A DNA stretch of 64,000 nt, taken from NCBI GenBank assembly GCA_016721945.1, contig JADKHC010000023.1, forward strand, positions 1 to 64,000. The letters are read 5' to 3'. The notes below the pieces were generated by a model. That model was not told the origin of the DNA and did not search any database. It worked only from the letters and a program-made list of their open reading frames with translations. How positions within the stretch are numbered: position 1 is the stretch's first letter; every line of letters begins with the position of its first letter. This document shows, piece after piece, positions 16,569 through 24,660 of the stretch. The DNA is from Verrucomicrobiota bacterium. Its GTDB lineage: Bacteria; Verrucomicrobiota; Verrucomicrobiia; Opitutales; Opitutaceae. The position numbers and the translations under genes are program-made.

Positions 16569-17072
16569 ATGCAGCAATTGCACGCCTTCTGGCGCATGGA
16601 ATATATCGAAGCGCCGCGTCTCCCGGCCAGCCAGCGGCCGTTTACGGAATTGCCCGCCCTGGGCGATGATCGCACCGCGCTCATTATCCATCGCTCGCGC
16701 CTCTCTTATCTGATGCTGAACCGCTTCCCGTATAATCCGGGGCACTTGCTCGCCATCCCGTTTCGCGAGGTCGCCGATATCGAAGAACTTTCGCCCGAAG
16801 AAAACGCCGATCTTTTTGCGATCATCACTTTCGGCAAACGTATCCTGCGCACCGCGCTAAAAGCCGATGGCTTCAACATCGGTTTCAACCTCGGCACGGC
16901 CGCTGGTGGCAGCATCGCCCACCTCCACGGCCATGTCGTCCCTCGCTGGACCGGCGATAATAATTTCATGCCCGTCCTCGGTCAGACCCGCGTCCTTCCT
17001 CAGTGTCTTGAAACCACGTGGGAAAAACTCTCCGCCGAAGCGAAAAAACTTTCTCCGCTTCCCAGCCTCTAG
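16569..17072 (+). CDS. HIT-family hydrolase/transferase (AP4A phosphorylase-like)
   Basis: A cytoplasmic 167-residue HIT-fold protein. The catalytic motif is HLHGHVVPRW (about 126-135, H-phi-H-phi-H), and the upstream RLSYLMLNRFPYNPGHLLAI and IGFNLGTAAGGSIAHLH are typical of the prokaryotic AP4A phosphorylase-like group. The start MQQLHAFWRMEYIEAPR is conserved in this group. It probably cleaves dinucleoside polyphosphates or nucleotidyl adducts; the exact substrate is unknown. The stop is about 70 bases before the phoH start on the same strand. Confidence 0.92.
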   Translation: MQQLHAFWRMEYIEAPRLPASQRPFTELPALGDDRTALIIHRSRLSYLMLNRFPYNPGHLLAIPFREVADIEELSPEENADLFAIITFGKRILRTALKADGFNIGFNLGTAAGGSIAHLHGHVVPRWTGDNNFMPVLGQTRVLPQCLETTWEKLSAEAKKLSPLPSL

Positions 17073-17142
17073 CCGCTGGCCTTCCCTTCCGCCATCCCTC
17101 TCCTTTCGCCGTTCGCCTCGCGCCCTTCGTCTCATTCCATCC

Positions 17143-18117
17143 GTGCCCTCGAAAACGCTCCGTTTTCCCAGTCCGCGCCACCTCCACCAGCTCTACGCCG
17201 GACGTGAGGAAAATCTCGCCTATGCCGAACAACACCTCGGCGCCAAACTCATCTCGCGTGACGACTGGCTGAAAATCGAAGGAGACGAAAAAGACGTGGC
17301 CCGCGCCGATGCACTTTTCGGTTTTCTCAACGACGCCCGGGCCCAAGGCGTAGCGATCCGCACCCCGGATTTTCACCGCTTCGTCGATAGTATTGCGCGT
17401 GGCGAGATTGACCGGTTGAAAGCGCTCTTTGGCGAACCACTCGTTATCTCTACGCAGCGCAAGACGATCGTTCCGAAAACGCTCGGCCAAAAACTTTACC
17501 TCCAATCCATCCAGAAGAATCCGGTCGTCTTCGGCATCGGCCCGGCCGGCACCGGCAAGACCTACCTCGCGATGGCCGCCGCCGTCTCCGCGCTCCTGAA
17601 AAACGAGGTCCAACGCATCGTCCTCACGCGCCCCGCCGTTGAAGCCGGTGAAGCTCTCGGCTTTCTGCCCGGCGATTTGCGCGAGAAAATCGAGCCCTAC
17701 CTGCGCCCGCTTTATGACGCGATGGGCGACATGATCGCTCCTGAAGACGTAGCCCGCCTGACCGAGAAAGGCGTGATCGAGATCGCCCCGCTCGCCTACA
17801 TGCGTGGCCGCACGCTCAGTCACGCTTTCATCGTACTCGACGAAGCGCAAAACACCACGCCCGAGCAGATGATGATGTTCCTCACCCGCCTCGGCGAAGA
17901 CTCACGCATGGTCGTGACCGGTGACGTCACCCAGATCGATCTCCCTCGCGCCAAACTCTCCGGCCTCCTCGAAGTCCAACGCATCCTCAACGACATACCT
18001 GGCATCGAGTTTCACCAGTTTAGCGGTGCCGACGTCGTGCGTCATCCACTCGTCCTCAAGATCATCGAAGCCTACGAACGTTACAAAAACCCCATGGGCA
18101 ACGACGACAAAAGCTAA
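17143..18117 (+). CDS. PhoH-like P-loop ATPase
   Basis: Cytoplasmic PhoH-family ATPase of 324 residues, linked to RNA metabolism together with YbeY. A GTG at 17143 is chosen because upstream codons overlap the HIT gene and give no PhoH-like sequence. Motifs: an N-terminal KH-like region with GAKLISRDDWLKIEGDEKDV, Walker A GPAGTGKTYLAMAAAV, TRPAVEAGEALGFLPGDL, MRGRTLSHAFIVLDEAQNTT (Walker B) and TGDVTQIDLPR. The length suits the family. The order phoH, 7TM-HD gene, then ybeY 4 kb on matches the conserved cluster. Confidence 0.93.
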   Translation: MPSKTLRFPSPRHLHQLYAGREENLAYAEQHLGAKLISRDDWLKIEGDEKDVARADALFGFLNDARAQGVAIRTPDFHRFVDSIARGEIDRLKALFGEPLVISTQRKTIVPKTLGQKLYLQSIQKNPVVFGIGPAGTGKTYLAMAAAVSALLKNEVQRIVLTRPAVEAGEALGFLPGDLREKIEPYLRPLYDAMGDMIAPEDVARLTEKGVIEIAPLAYMRGRTLSHAFIVLDEAQNTTPEQMMMFLTRLGEDSRMVVTGDVTQIDLPRAKLSGLLEVQRILNDIPGIEFHQFSGADVVRHPLVLKIIEAYERYKNPMGNDDKS

Positions 18118-18169
18118 GCGCGCCCGCCCTGCTCACCCGGTATGATAGAATAGCCACCAGCCGCCCTCC

Positions 18170-20578
18170 ATGTCCCTTCTCAAAAAACTTCAGCGCATCA
18201 CCGGTTTCAAACCCGCACCTCCGCGGCGTAAAACCGCCCAGGTCTCCGGCACGATGGAATTCCTGGAGACCAGCCGCCTCATCGCCGGGCTCATCTTCGT
18301 CGCCACCGTCGCAGCCATCGTGCTCATTAGCTTCGTCGGCGTGAACACCGCCAGCCTCCCCGTTTTGCCGAACCAGCACGCATCGGTTCGGATCGTAGCA
18401 AGCGCCCCCTTTTCCTACCCCAGCGCTGAAAAAACTCGCCTCGCACTCGATCAGATTAAAAACCGCGTCCCCCCGATCTACCGCATCGAGTTTGCCCCAT
18501 TGCAGCAGTTCGAGACCCACATCCGGGAACTGCTGACCCAGCTGGAAAAACTCGAACGCGAACACCCCGCCAGCATCCCCTCGATCAGTCGGCAAACCGC
18601 GTTGACGGAACTCACCGAGAGTTTCAACAGCAAGGGCAACTACCGAACCAGTCCCGAGGATATCGCCGCCCTCCTCGCCGCCGGCGATGCCAGGACCCGT
18701 TTCGCACTCGTCGAAAACGGCCTCGTCGCCCTCCGCGAAATCTACAGCCAGGGCGTGCAGGACGAGCGCCTGCTCAACAATAACAACCCCAGCGCACCCG
18801 GCACCGTCACCGTTTTCCAGGTAAGAAAACCCGGCGGCGATATCGCCCAACGCCCCGTCCAATCGCTCGACGACGTACTCACGTTCCTCCGCATAAACCT
18901 CGCCGCCGAGGGCAACGGCCGCGAAACCGCACTCGCGCTCTTCCGTATCTTCCGCAACGGCGTGAAGCCCAATCTCAACTACGACAGCACCGCCACGCGC
19001 GCCGCGCAAAATGACGCCGTCAAAAACCTGAAACCCGTAACCGTAACCGTCGAACAGGGCCAAACCATCATCGAGCCCAACACCCGCGTCAGTGCCGAAC
19101 AATACGAGATGCTCGAAGCCCACCGCACCTACGTGCTTGAGCACAAAGACACGCCTTTCAGCGAGGGGCTGCAACTCTTCGGCCGCATCCTCCTCGTGCT
19201 CGCGATGGTCATGGCCAGCATGCTCTACATCCGCCTGGAAGACCGTGAGACCGTCCAAAGCAACGGCCGACTCGGCCTCCTCGCCCTCGTCGTCATCGGC
19301 AATCTCGCCCTCGTACGCCTCACTTACTGGCTCGGCGGGTTGCCCTACTTCATGAGCGACACCACCGCCGCTTCGCTCCTGCCCTACTGCGCGCCCACCG
19401 CCATCGCGCCGATCATTCTCGCCATCCTGATAGACGCTGGTTCGGCCACCTTCATGGCGTTACTGATCTCGATTTTCACCAGCGTCATCTACGGCCAGCG
19501 CCTCGATCTGCTCGTACTCACCTTCCTGGCCTCGATGGTCGGCATCTTCAGCTGCCGCCAGATCCGCAAACGCGGCACAGTCGTCAGCGCCGCCGGCCTG
19601 GGCGGACTCACCGTCGCCGTCTTCGCGCTTCTCATTGGTCTTATCGATCAGTTCCCCTTTCTCACCATCGTCAAACAGATGTCCGCCGGCCTCGCCACCG
19701 GCCTGCTGACCGGCGGTATCGTCGTCGTCAGCCTCACCCTTCTCGAAGGCCTCTTCAAGCGCACCACCGACATCACGCTGCTCGAACTCACCGATTTCAA
19801 CCACCCCGTGCTCCGCCTCATGCAGATGGAAGCGCCCGGCACCTACCACCACTCGCTTGTCGTCGCTCAGCTCGCGGAAAACGCCGCCAATGCCATCGGC
19901 GCCAACCCACTGATCGCCCGTGTTTGCGCGCTCTTTCACGACATCGGCAAAACCAAAAAGCCCGAATACTTCACTGAAAACCAGCGCGACCGCCTCAACC
20001 CACACGACGAAAACAACCCCTCGCTGTCCGCGCTCATCATCAAGGCCCACGTGAAAGACGGCGTTGATCTCGCCCTCAAGCACAAGCTCCCGCGCATGGT
20101 TGTCGACGTCATCCAGCAGCACCACGGCACCACGCTCATCCGATATTTTTTCCAGCGCGCCCTCAGCGAAAAACGCGCCGCGTCCGCCAATCAGGCCAGC
20201 TCCGCCCTCCCCCGCAACTGCGACTCGCTCAATGGCGGCACGGCACCCGGTCTCGATCCCTCGCGCCCCTGCGAAAGCACTTACCGCTACGACGGCCCGC
20301 GCCCGCAGTTTAAGGAAAGCGCCATCATCCACCTCGCCGACTCCATCGAAGCCGCTTCGCGCTCCATGCGCAAAGTCACCCCTCAACATCTCGGCGAATT
20401 GATTGACCAAGTTTTCCACGAACGCATCGAAGACGGCCAGCTCGACGAAGCGCCCCTCACCTTCGAAGACCTGAGCAAAATCAAAAGCAGCTTCACCTTC
20501 ACGCTGCTCAACATGCTGCATTCACGCGTTGGATACGCCCCCGTCGAGGAGTCGACCAAAGAATCCAAGGCGCAGTGA
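18170..20578 (+). CDS. 7TM-HD family phosphohydrolase (PgpH/YqfF-like)
   Basis: Membrane protein of 802 residues. A cytoplasmic start and first helix (about 37-58) are followed by an extracytoplasmic 7TMR-HDED domain (about 60-345), then about seven helices (about 345-520) and a cytoplasmic HD domain. HD residues are seen in APGTYHHSLVVAQLAENAAN, LFHDIGKTKKPEYF and QQHHGTTLIRYFFQRAL. Relatives (PgpH) hydrolyse c-di-AMP; that activity is inferred. Within the HD domain there is an extra low-complexity loop of about 30 residues (SANQASSALPRNCDSLNGGT and on) before TYRYDGPRPQFKESAI. It follows phoH by 52 bases. Confidence 0.92.
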   Translation: MSLLKKLQRITGFKPAPPRRKTAQVSGTMEFLETSRLIAGLIFVATVAAIVLISFVGVNTASLPVLPNQHASVRIVASAPFSYPSAEKTRLALDQIKNRVPPIYRIEFAPLQQFETHIRELLTQLEKLEREHPASIPSISRQTALTELTESFNSKGNYRTSPEDIAALLAAGDARTRFALVENGLVALREIYSQGVQDERLLNNNNPSAPGTVTVFQVRKPGGDIAQRPVQSLDDVLTFLRINLAAEGNGRETALALFRIFRNGVKPNLNYDSTATRAAQNDAVKNLKPVTVTVEQGQTIIEPNTRVSAEQYEMLEAHRTYVLEHKDTPFSEGLQLFGRILLVLAMVMASMLYIRLEDRETVQSNGRLGLLALVVIGNLALVRLTYWLGGLPYFMSDTTAASLLPYCAPTAIAPIILAILIDAGSATFMALLISIFTSVIYGQRLDLLVLTFLASMVGIFSCRQIRKRGTVVSAAGLGGLTVAVFALLIGLIDQFPFLTIVKQMSAGLATGLLTGGIVVVSLTLLEGLFKRTTDITLLELTDFNHPVLRLMQMEAPGTYHHSLVVAQLAENAANAIGANPLIARVCALFHDIGKTKKPEYFTENQRDRLNPHDENNPSLSALIIKAHVKDGVDLALKHKLPRMVVDVIQQHHGTTLIRYFFQRALSEKRAASANQASSALPRNCDSLNGGTAPGLDPSRPCESTYRYDGPRPQFKESAIIHLADSIEAASRSMRKVTPQHLGELIDQVFHERIEDGQLDEAPLTFEDLSKIKSSFTFTLLNMLHSRVGYAPVEESTKESKAQ

Positions 20579-20592
20579 CCGACCGACTGGCT

Positions 20593-20624
20593 CCTCCAAT
20601 GGAGGCGCGGTGCCATTACCGCGC
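20593..20624. repeat. Tandem small hairpins after the 7TM-HD gene
   Basis: Two adjacent palindromes, cctcc-aat-ggagg and gcgcggt-gccatt-accgcgc, fill the 62-base gap before the DUF2971 gene. They resemble a REP unit. No T tract follows, so termination is not supported. Confidence 0.45.
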
Positions 20625-20640
20625 ATACCCGTGACCCCAA

Positions 20641-21276
20641 ATGCCCCTCCAAGAAACCGATTTTCTCCGCCGCTACACCTCGCTGCCGCAACTGCTGCAA
20701 ATCCTGCAAACCGGCACGTTGACCCTGCTCGATCCCAAATACTGGGACGACAAAAACGACGCCACGCTCATCGAGAAATACTGCAAAAAGCAGAAGTTAA
20801 AGAAAGTTCTCGCGCTCTGTTTTGCCGAGTCCTCCGAAACCTATCACCACTGGAAAGTCTACGCCGAAGGCATCGCCGGTGTCTGCATCGAGTTCAACAA
20901 GGCCCGCCTGCTCAAAGCCATTCGCGCCCAGAAAAAAGGCCTGCGCTATGGTTCGGTAAAGTACGTGAGGGTCGACAAACTCGCGTCCTACCAGGCCAAA
21001 GTCAGCGACTGGCCCTTCATCAAGCGCCGGCCCTACGAGGGCGAAAAAGAGTTTCGCATCATTTACGAAGAAAACTCCGACGACGCTCGATCCTCGTACT
21101 CGCTCCCGATTCCCATCGACACCATCAACCGCGTTTACCTGAGTCCGTGGATCTACCGCGACGTCTCGAATGCCGTGCGCAAGACCATCCAAAGCCTGCC
21201 CAACTGTGCCGACTTGGACGTCTATAAAACCAGCCTCGTAGACAACAAGCGCTGGAAAGACGCCCTCGAAGTTTGA
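20641..21276 (+). CDS. DUF2971 domain protein
   Basis: A 211-residue soluble protein. It begins MPLQETDFLRRYTSLPQLLQ and shows DUF2971 features: YWDDKNDATLIEKYCKK, LCFAESSETYHHWKVYAEG, GVCIEFNK, and PYEGEKEFRIIYEE followed by YLSPWI. The biochemical role is unknown; members are frequent in mobile and defence-associated regions. Here it interrupts the usual phoH, 7TM-HD, ybeY order, so it is probably an insertion. Base use does not differ visibly from the neighbours. Confidence 0.85.
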   Translation: MPLQETDFLRRYTSLPQLLQILQTGTLTLLDPKYWDDKNDATLIEKYCKKQKLKKVLALCFAESSETYHHWKVYAEGIAGVCIEFNKARLLKAIRAQKKGLRYGSVKYVRVDKLASYQAKVSDWPFIKRRPYEGEKEFRIIYEENSDDARSSYSLPIPIDTINRVYLSPWIYRDVSNAVRKTIQSLPNCADLDVYKTSLVDNKRWKDALEV

Positions 21277-21612
21277 GCCGGCACCCCAATGTCCGCATCG
21301 TACCCCGCTCGCCTCGAACGCCGCCAATTTCGCTTCAGCTCACCACAAGCTCCGGCTCCCCGTTAACCATAAGCACTGCAGTACGCGCAAAACCTCAAGC
21401 CCGCTGGCAAATCGAACGCCTCGCCTACTTTGGCCTCAACCCGAACGACTCGAAACAGGGAAAACTCGTCTTCAACCGAACCATCACATTGAAGGACGCC
21501 TGGGCCTCCGGGCTTTCGCCAAAAGCCTCGACTTCACCACTCACACTGGCCTTACATTCGAGGCCCCCGGACTCCAGCACTTAACCACGTAAACCGCCTC
21601 CTCCTTACCTCT
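21277..21612 (+). other. Possible decayed coding fragment between DUF2971 and lipoprotein genes
   Basis: These 336 bases have no intact gene that I trust. An open frame (21273-21584, TTG start) includes the protein-like stretch ARWQIERLAYFGLNPNDSKQ followed by GKLVFNRTITLKDAWA, flanked by low-quality Ser/Pro sequence. It may be the remains of a gene. I do not recognise the family. Confidence 0.35.
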
Positions 21613-22254
21613 GTGAAATTTACCCTTCATCTGTATCGACGAATCCTCACCACCCTCGGCATCGGATTCTGCGTCCTAACCATCAACTCGGCCTGCAGTA
21701 GCCCACCCAAATTCGTCAAAGTGCCACAACTTACTCCGGCACCCGCCGCAGCGTCTGGCAATGCACTGGTGATCTTTCTCCGGCCATCGGGATACCCCGC
21801 ACTCGGCCCGAGCCCGCTGTTCGACGTTACCGATGAAACCCGCGTACTGGCAGTGCCCGATCCGCACACAAAAACAGGCATTCTTCTTCCAGCGGGCATC
21901 CACCGTTTCATGGTTATCATGGAAAACGTCGACTTTATTGATGCCGACCTGCTCCCAGGTAAAACCTACTACATATTGATCAGCCCACGCGTAGGATTTT
22001 CGCTGCCTCATTTCCGCCTTATAGCGTTCAAACGCCATCCCTCCGAACCCGCTTACGCTGTAGGTGGCTCTCAACTTAAAACCTGGCTGGATGCCTGCAC
22101 GCCGATCGGAAACGCCCCCGGCTTTGATGCGTTTTGGGGGCCGAAACAAATGAAAAAACTAAACGAGCGAAAAGACGAGGGTTTGGCCAAATGGGCGAAG
22201 GCCGAAGCCTCCGTAAAACAAGTGCACTATCTCGCACCCGAAGACGGCGAATAG
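21613..22254 (+). CDS. Putative lipoprotein of unknown function
   Basis: A 213-residue protein with a GTG start. The N-terminus (RRILTTLGIGFCVLTINSAC) is a lipoprotein signal peptide; the lipobox-like NSAC would make Cys 28 the acylated residue. The mature part has a Pro/Ala linker and a beta-rich domain with NALVIFLRPSGYPALG, GILLPAGIHRFMVIMEN and DLLPGKTYYILI. This resembles small DUF2846-like lipoprotein folds, but I am not sure. The C-terminus is charged and helical. The product would be periplasmic and membrane-tethered. No functional partner is evident. Confidence 0.7.
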   Translation: MKFTLHLYRRILTTLGIGFCVLTINSACSSPPKFVKVPQLTPAPAAASGNALVIFLRPSGYPALGPSPLFDVTDETRVLAVPDPHTKTGILLPAGIHRFMVIMENVDFIDADLLPGKTYYILISPRVGFSLPHFRLIAFKRHPSEPAYAVGGSQLKTWLDACTPIGNAPGFDAFWGPKQMKKLNERKDEGLAKWAKAEASVKQVHYLAPEDGE

Positions 22255-22457
22255 GTCGATTAAAAGTGGTCAAATTTTGACACAGCGCACCCAGCACCGA
22301 AGTTTAGTCAGGCACGCAAACTAACACAGCAGTTTGTAGAGAGAGGAAATCCAGCTCTAGCTCCGCATCAATCGCACCTCGTACGAGTTCACTTTTCTCT
22401 TACTTTTCCGGCCTCGACTCGACTCACATCGCGGGCCAGCCTGCGCGCTGTTTTCTC

Positions 22458-22928
22458 ATGTCCCGCGAGGTTCACATCCACACCGCCCACCCACGCCTGA
22501 AGCTCGACAAAAAGGCCATCGCCTCCGTCGTGCAGACGCTGGACGACCACGCGGACAAATTTCTCGGCGGTTGTCCGTCGGGCGAACTCTCCATCGCATT
22601 CCTCACCGACAAGGCGCTCGCGCGCATCCACGCCGATTTTCTCGACGATCCGACGACGACCGATGTGATCACCTTCGAGGGCAACCCCAAGCTCGGCAGC
22701 GCGGGCGAAATCTGCGTGTCAGCCGACACCGCCGCTCACTACGCCACCGAACACGGACGCATTTTTTCGGATGAACTCACGCTCTACGTCGTACACGGTT
22801 GGTTGCACCTCGCCGGTTACGACGACCTGAAGCCAGAGAAAAAACGCCGCATGCGCGCCGCCGAAAAACGGGCAATCGGCCTGCTGGCAAAGGCCAAGAC
22901 CTTGCCACGCTTTTCGTTAAAATCCTGA
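22458..22928 (+). CDS. ybeY: Endoribonuclease YbeY (rRNA maturation factor)
   Basis: A metal-dependent RNase of 156 residues needed for 16S rRNA 3'-end maturation and ribosome quality control. The motifs LSIAFLTDKALARIHADFLD, DPTTTDVITFEGN, GEICVSADTA and the active-site segment VVHGWLHLAGYDDLKPEKKR are diagnostic. The zinc motif is normally HGxLHLxGYDH; here the third His is Asp (HGWLHLAGYDD), a known kind of variation in some phyla but worth noting. Phylogenetic context (phoH and the 7TM-HD gene upstream) supports the call. Confidence 0.93.
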   Translation: MSREVHIHTAHPRLKLDKKAIASVVQTLDDHADKFLGGCPSGELSIAFLTDKALARIHADFLDDPTTTDVITFEGNPKLGSAGEICVSADTAAHYATEHGRIFSDELTLYVVHGWLHLAGYDDLKPEKKRRMRAAEKRAIGLLAKAKTLPRFSLKS

Positions 22929-22963
22929 CAACGCACAGGACCGATAGGGGCCCATCCTTACCT

Positions 22964-23100
22964 CAGAAGTTTCACCGCCGAGGTCGCAGAGAACGCAGAG
23001 TCGTAAGCACAACGATGTATTTCTCCGTTCCAGCTTTCCAGAGTTCCAGATTAACACTCCCGCAATTCTGTCTCCGAGTCCTCAGCGTTCTCTGCGTTAA
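22964..23100. repeat. Imperfect inverted repeat after ybeY
   Basis: The sequence cgaggtcgcagagaacgcag (about 22979-22998) and the opposing tcctcagcgttctctgcgtt (about 23079-23098) form a long imperfect stem. It is another purine/pyrimidine-biased intergenic repeat in the 275-base gap before the DUF502 gene. No gene is seen there. Confidence 0.5.
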
Positions 23101-23203
23101 CTGTCTTTCCTAGACTGCCTAAAATTTCCTGTGCCTCCCTTCCCATCAAGGCCCCGGTTTTTCCGTGCGTTCGCCGCGCACTCGCCGCTAAAGTGCCCGC
23201 TTC

Positions 23204-23863
23204 ATGCCTGATTCGCTAACACCTTCTCGCTTCGCCCTTCTGCGTAATGCCTTTCTCTCAGGCTTCCTGCTGCTCGCCCCACTTTTTGTCACTTGCTGGG
23301 TGTTTCTTCTCCTCTTTGAAAACATCGGCGGTTTTTTCCGCCCCGTTTTGCTACCGTTCGTACCAGAACAACTGCGCGAATACGCCATCGTCTGGAACAT
23401 CCTCGCCACCGCGATCGTCATCGTCCTGATCACGCTCCTCGGCTATGTCTCGCGCTACGTGCTCGGGAAATATTTCGGCGGACTCGCCGAACGCTTCATC
23501 CAGACGATTCCCGGAGTGAGCGGAGTGTACAACACCGTGAAGCAAATCGTCGCCACGTTCGGCACGCAAAACCGCAACCTCTTCAGTAAAGTTGTCCTCG
23601 TGGAATTCCCCCGCAAAGGCGCACACACCATCGGCTTTCTCACGAGCAAAGCCCAAGGCGAGGCCCAAGCCCGAGTCGGCAAGGAACTCTGGACCGTCTT
23701 CATTCCTACCACGCCCAACCCAACCGGTGGCTATCTACTCCTTATCCCCAAAGACGAAATCATCGAACTCGATATGAACGTAGGCGACGGCATGAAACTC
23801 GTGATCTCCGGCGGCGCAGTAATCCCGCCCTGGAAGCCTACAGCAACTACTATCAACAACTAA
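23204..23863 (+). CDS. DUF502 family membrane protein
   Basis: A 219-residue inner-membrane protein. Two helices (about 13-37, LRNAFLSGFLLLAPLFVTCW; and about 64-90, VWNILATAIVIVLITLLGYV) precede a cytosolic beta-rich domain with IPGVSGVYNTVKQIVATFG, VVLVEFPRKGAHTIGFLT, VFIPTTPNPTGGYLLLIPKD and the late ISGGAVIPP. All are DUF502 hallmarks. Function is not established in bacteria; plant homologues (LIKE COV) act in membrane trafficking. Confidence 0.92.
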   Translation: MPDSLTPSRFALLRNAFLSGFLLLAPLFVTCWVFLLLFENIGGFFRPVLLPFVPEQLREYAIVWNILATAIVIVLITLLGYVSRYVLGKYFGGLAERFIQTIPGVSGVYNTVKQIVATFGTQNRNLFSKVVLVEFPRKGAHTIGFLTSKAQGEAQARVGKELWTVFIPTTPNPTGGYLLLIPKDEIIELDMNVGDGMKLVISGGAVIPPWKPTATTINN

Positions 23864-23876
23864 CACTCGCCACAAA

Positions 23877-23981
23877 ATCTTTCTCTTTCCTCTTTATCGT
23901 TCTCGTTCTCTTTCTCTTCCGTTAGAAACCGAACCCGTCGATCGAGAGAAAGACGAAAGATAAAGAGAACGAAGAAAGATT
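23877..23981. repeat. Polypyrimidine/polypurine inverted repeat
   Basis: The left arm (tctttctctttcctctttat, 23877-23920) and right arm (aaagataaagagaacgaaga, 23943-23981) are largely complementary across a short GC-rich loop. It lies between the DUF502 and recO genes and is of the same family as the repeats at 8701 and 14033. Confidence 0.65.
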
Positions 23982-24010
23982 CGAATTCAGGCGATAGTGT
24001 AAAACACCTC

Positions 24011-24628
24011 ATGGCAGGCCCGTCTCTCACCACCGATGTTCTGGTGCTGGCGAATCGACCGCCCGCTGACACTTTCCAGACCTTTACCGTGTTTTCTGCC
24101 GAACACGGATCATTGTTCGTCCTTCATCGTATCGCCAAAAAGAATACCAGCGGCACACTCGCTCTCGACCTATTTGACGAAGTCACACTCGGTCTCGAAA
24201 CCGCAAATCAAGGCCAGACCTGGTTCGTCAGGGAGGCCCGCCTGATCACACGTCACACCGGTCTGGGGCGCAGCTACGAAACCTTGCAGGCCGCCTCCGC
24301 CCTCGCACGGTTGCTCGCCCGCAACACCGTGCCTGAAGAAAGTCGGGCCAAAGTTTATCTGCTGCTGCGTGAAGCGCTCGCCGTCCTCGCCGTGACGACG
24401 CGCCCCGACATCGTGTATTTGAAATGTCTCTACCGCTTCGCCCGCGACGAGGGTTACCCAATCAAAGAACACTGGTTTCCTTCCCTGCCCGCAGCCGATC
24501 GCGAAGCCGTCGCGACCTTGCTCAACCTGCCTGCCGCCGGGCAAACTGCCGAACCTTCACTCGTCGCCAAATTGCAGCATCGGCTCGAAGACTACCTGCG
24601 TGGCCACACGGAAATCCTGTTGGATTGA
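24011..24628 (+). CDS. recO: DNA repair protein RecO
   Basis: A 205-residue protein that loads RecA with RecF/RecR at gaps. The N-terminal OB fold is visible (TTDVLVLANRPPADTFQTFT, VFSAEHGSLFVLHRIAKKN, LDLFDEVTLGLE), followed by the helical part with YETLQAASALARLLARNTVP and LYRFARDEGYPIKEHWFPSL. It is slightly shorter than common RecO (about 230-250), and the four-Cys zinc site found in many members is absent. The next gene, a DNA helicase, starts 32 bases downstream. Confidence 0.85.
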   Translation: MAGPSLTTDVLVLANRPPADTFQTFTVFSAEHGSLFVLHRIAKKNTSGTLALDLFDEVTLGLETANQGQTWFVREARLITRHTGLGRSYETLQAASALARLLARNTVPEESRAKVYLLLREALAVLAVTTRPDIVYLKCLYRFARDEGYPIKEHWFPSLPAADREAVATLLNLPAAGQTAEPSLVAKLQHRLEDYLRGHTEILLD

Positions 24629-24660
24629 CGCGCCCGCCTTCGCCCTAAAACGTCGCCGCC

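Noticed and set aside
16455..16745. N-terminal extension of the PLA2-like gene
   Set aside because: The added residues are antisense to the HIT gene; the ATG at 16454 fits the conserved protein start.
16867..17142. Upstream extension of the phoH frame
   Set aside because: It overlaps the HIT gene in another frame and is Ser/Pro-rich without PhoH similarity.
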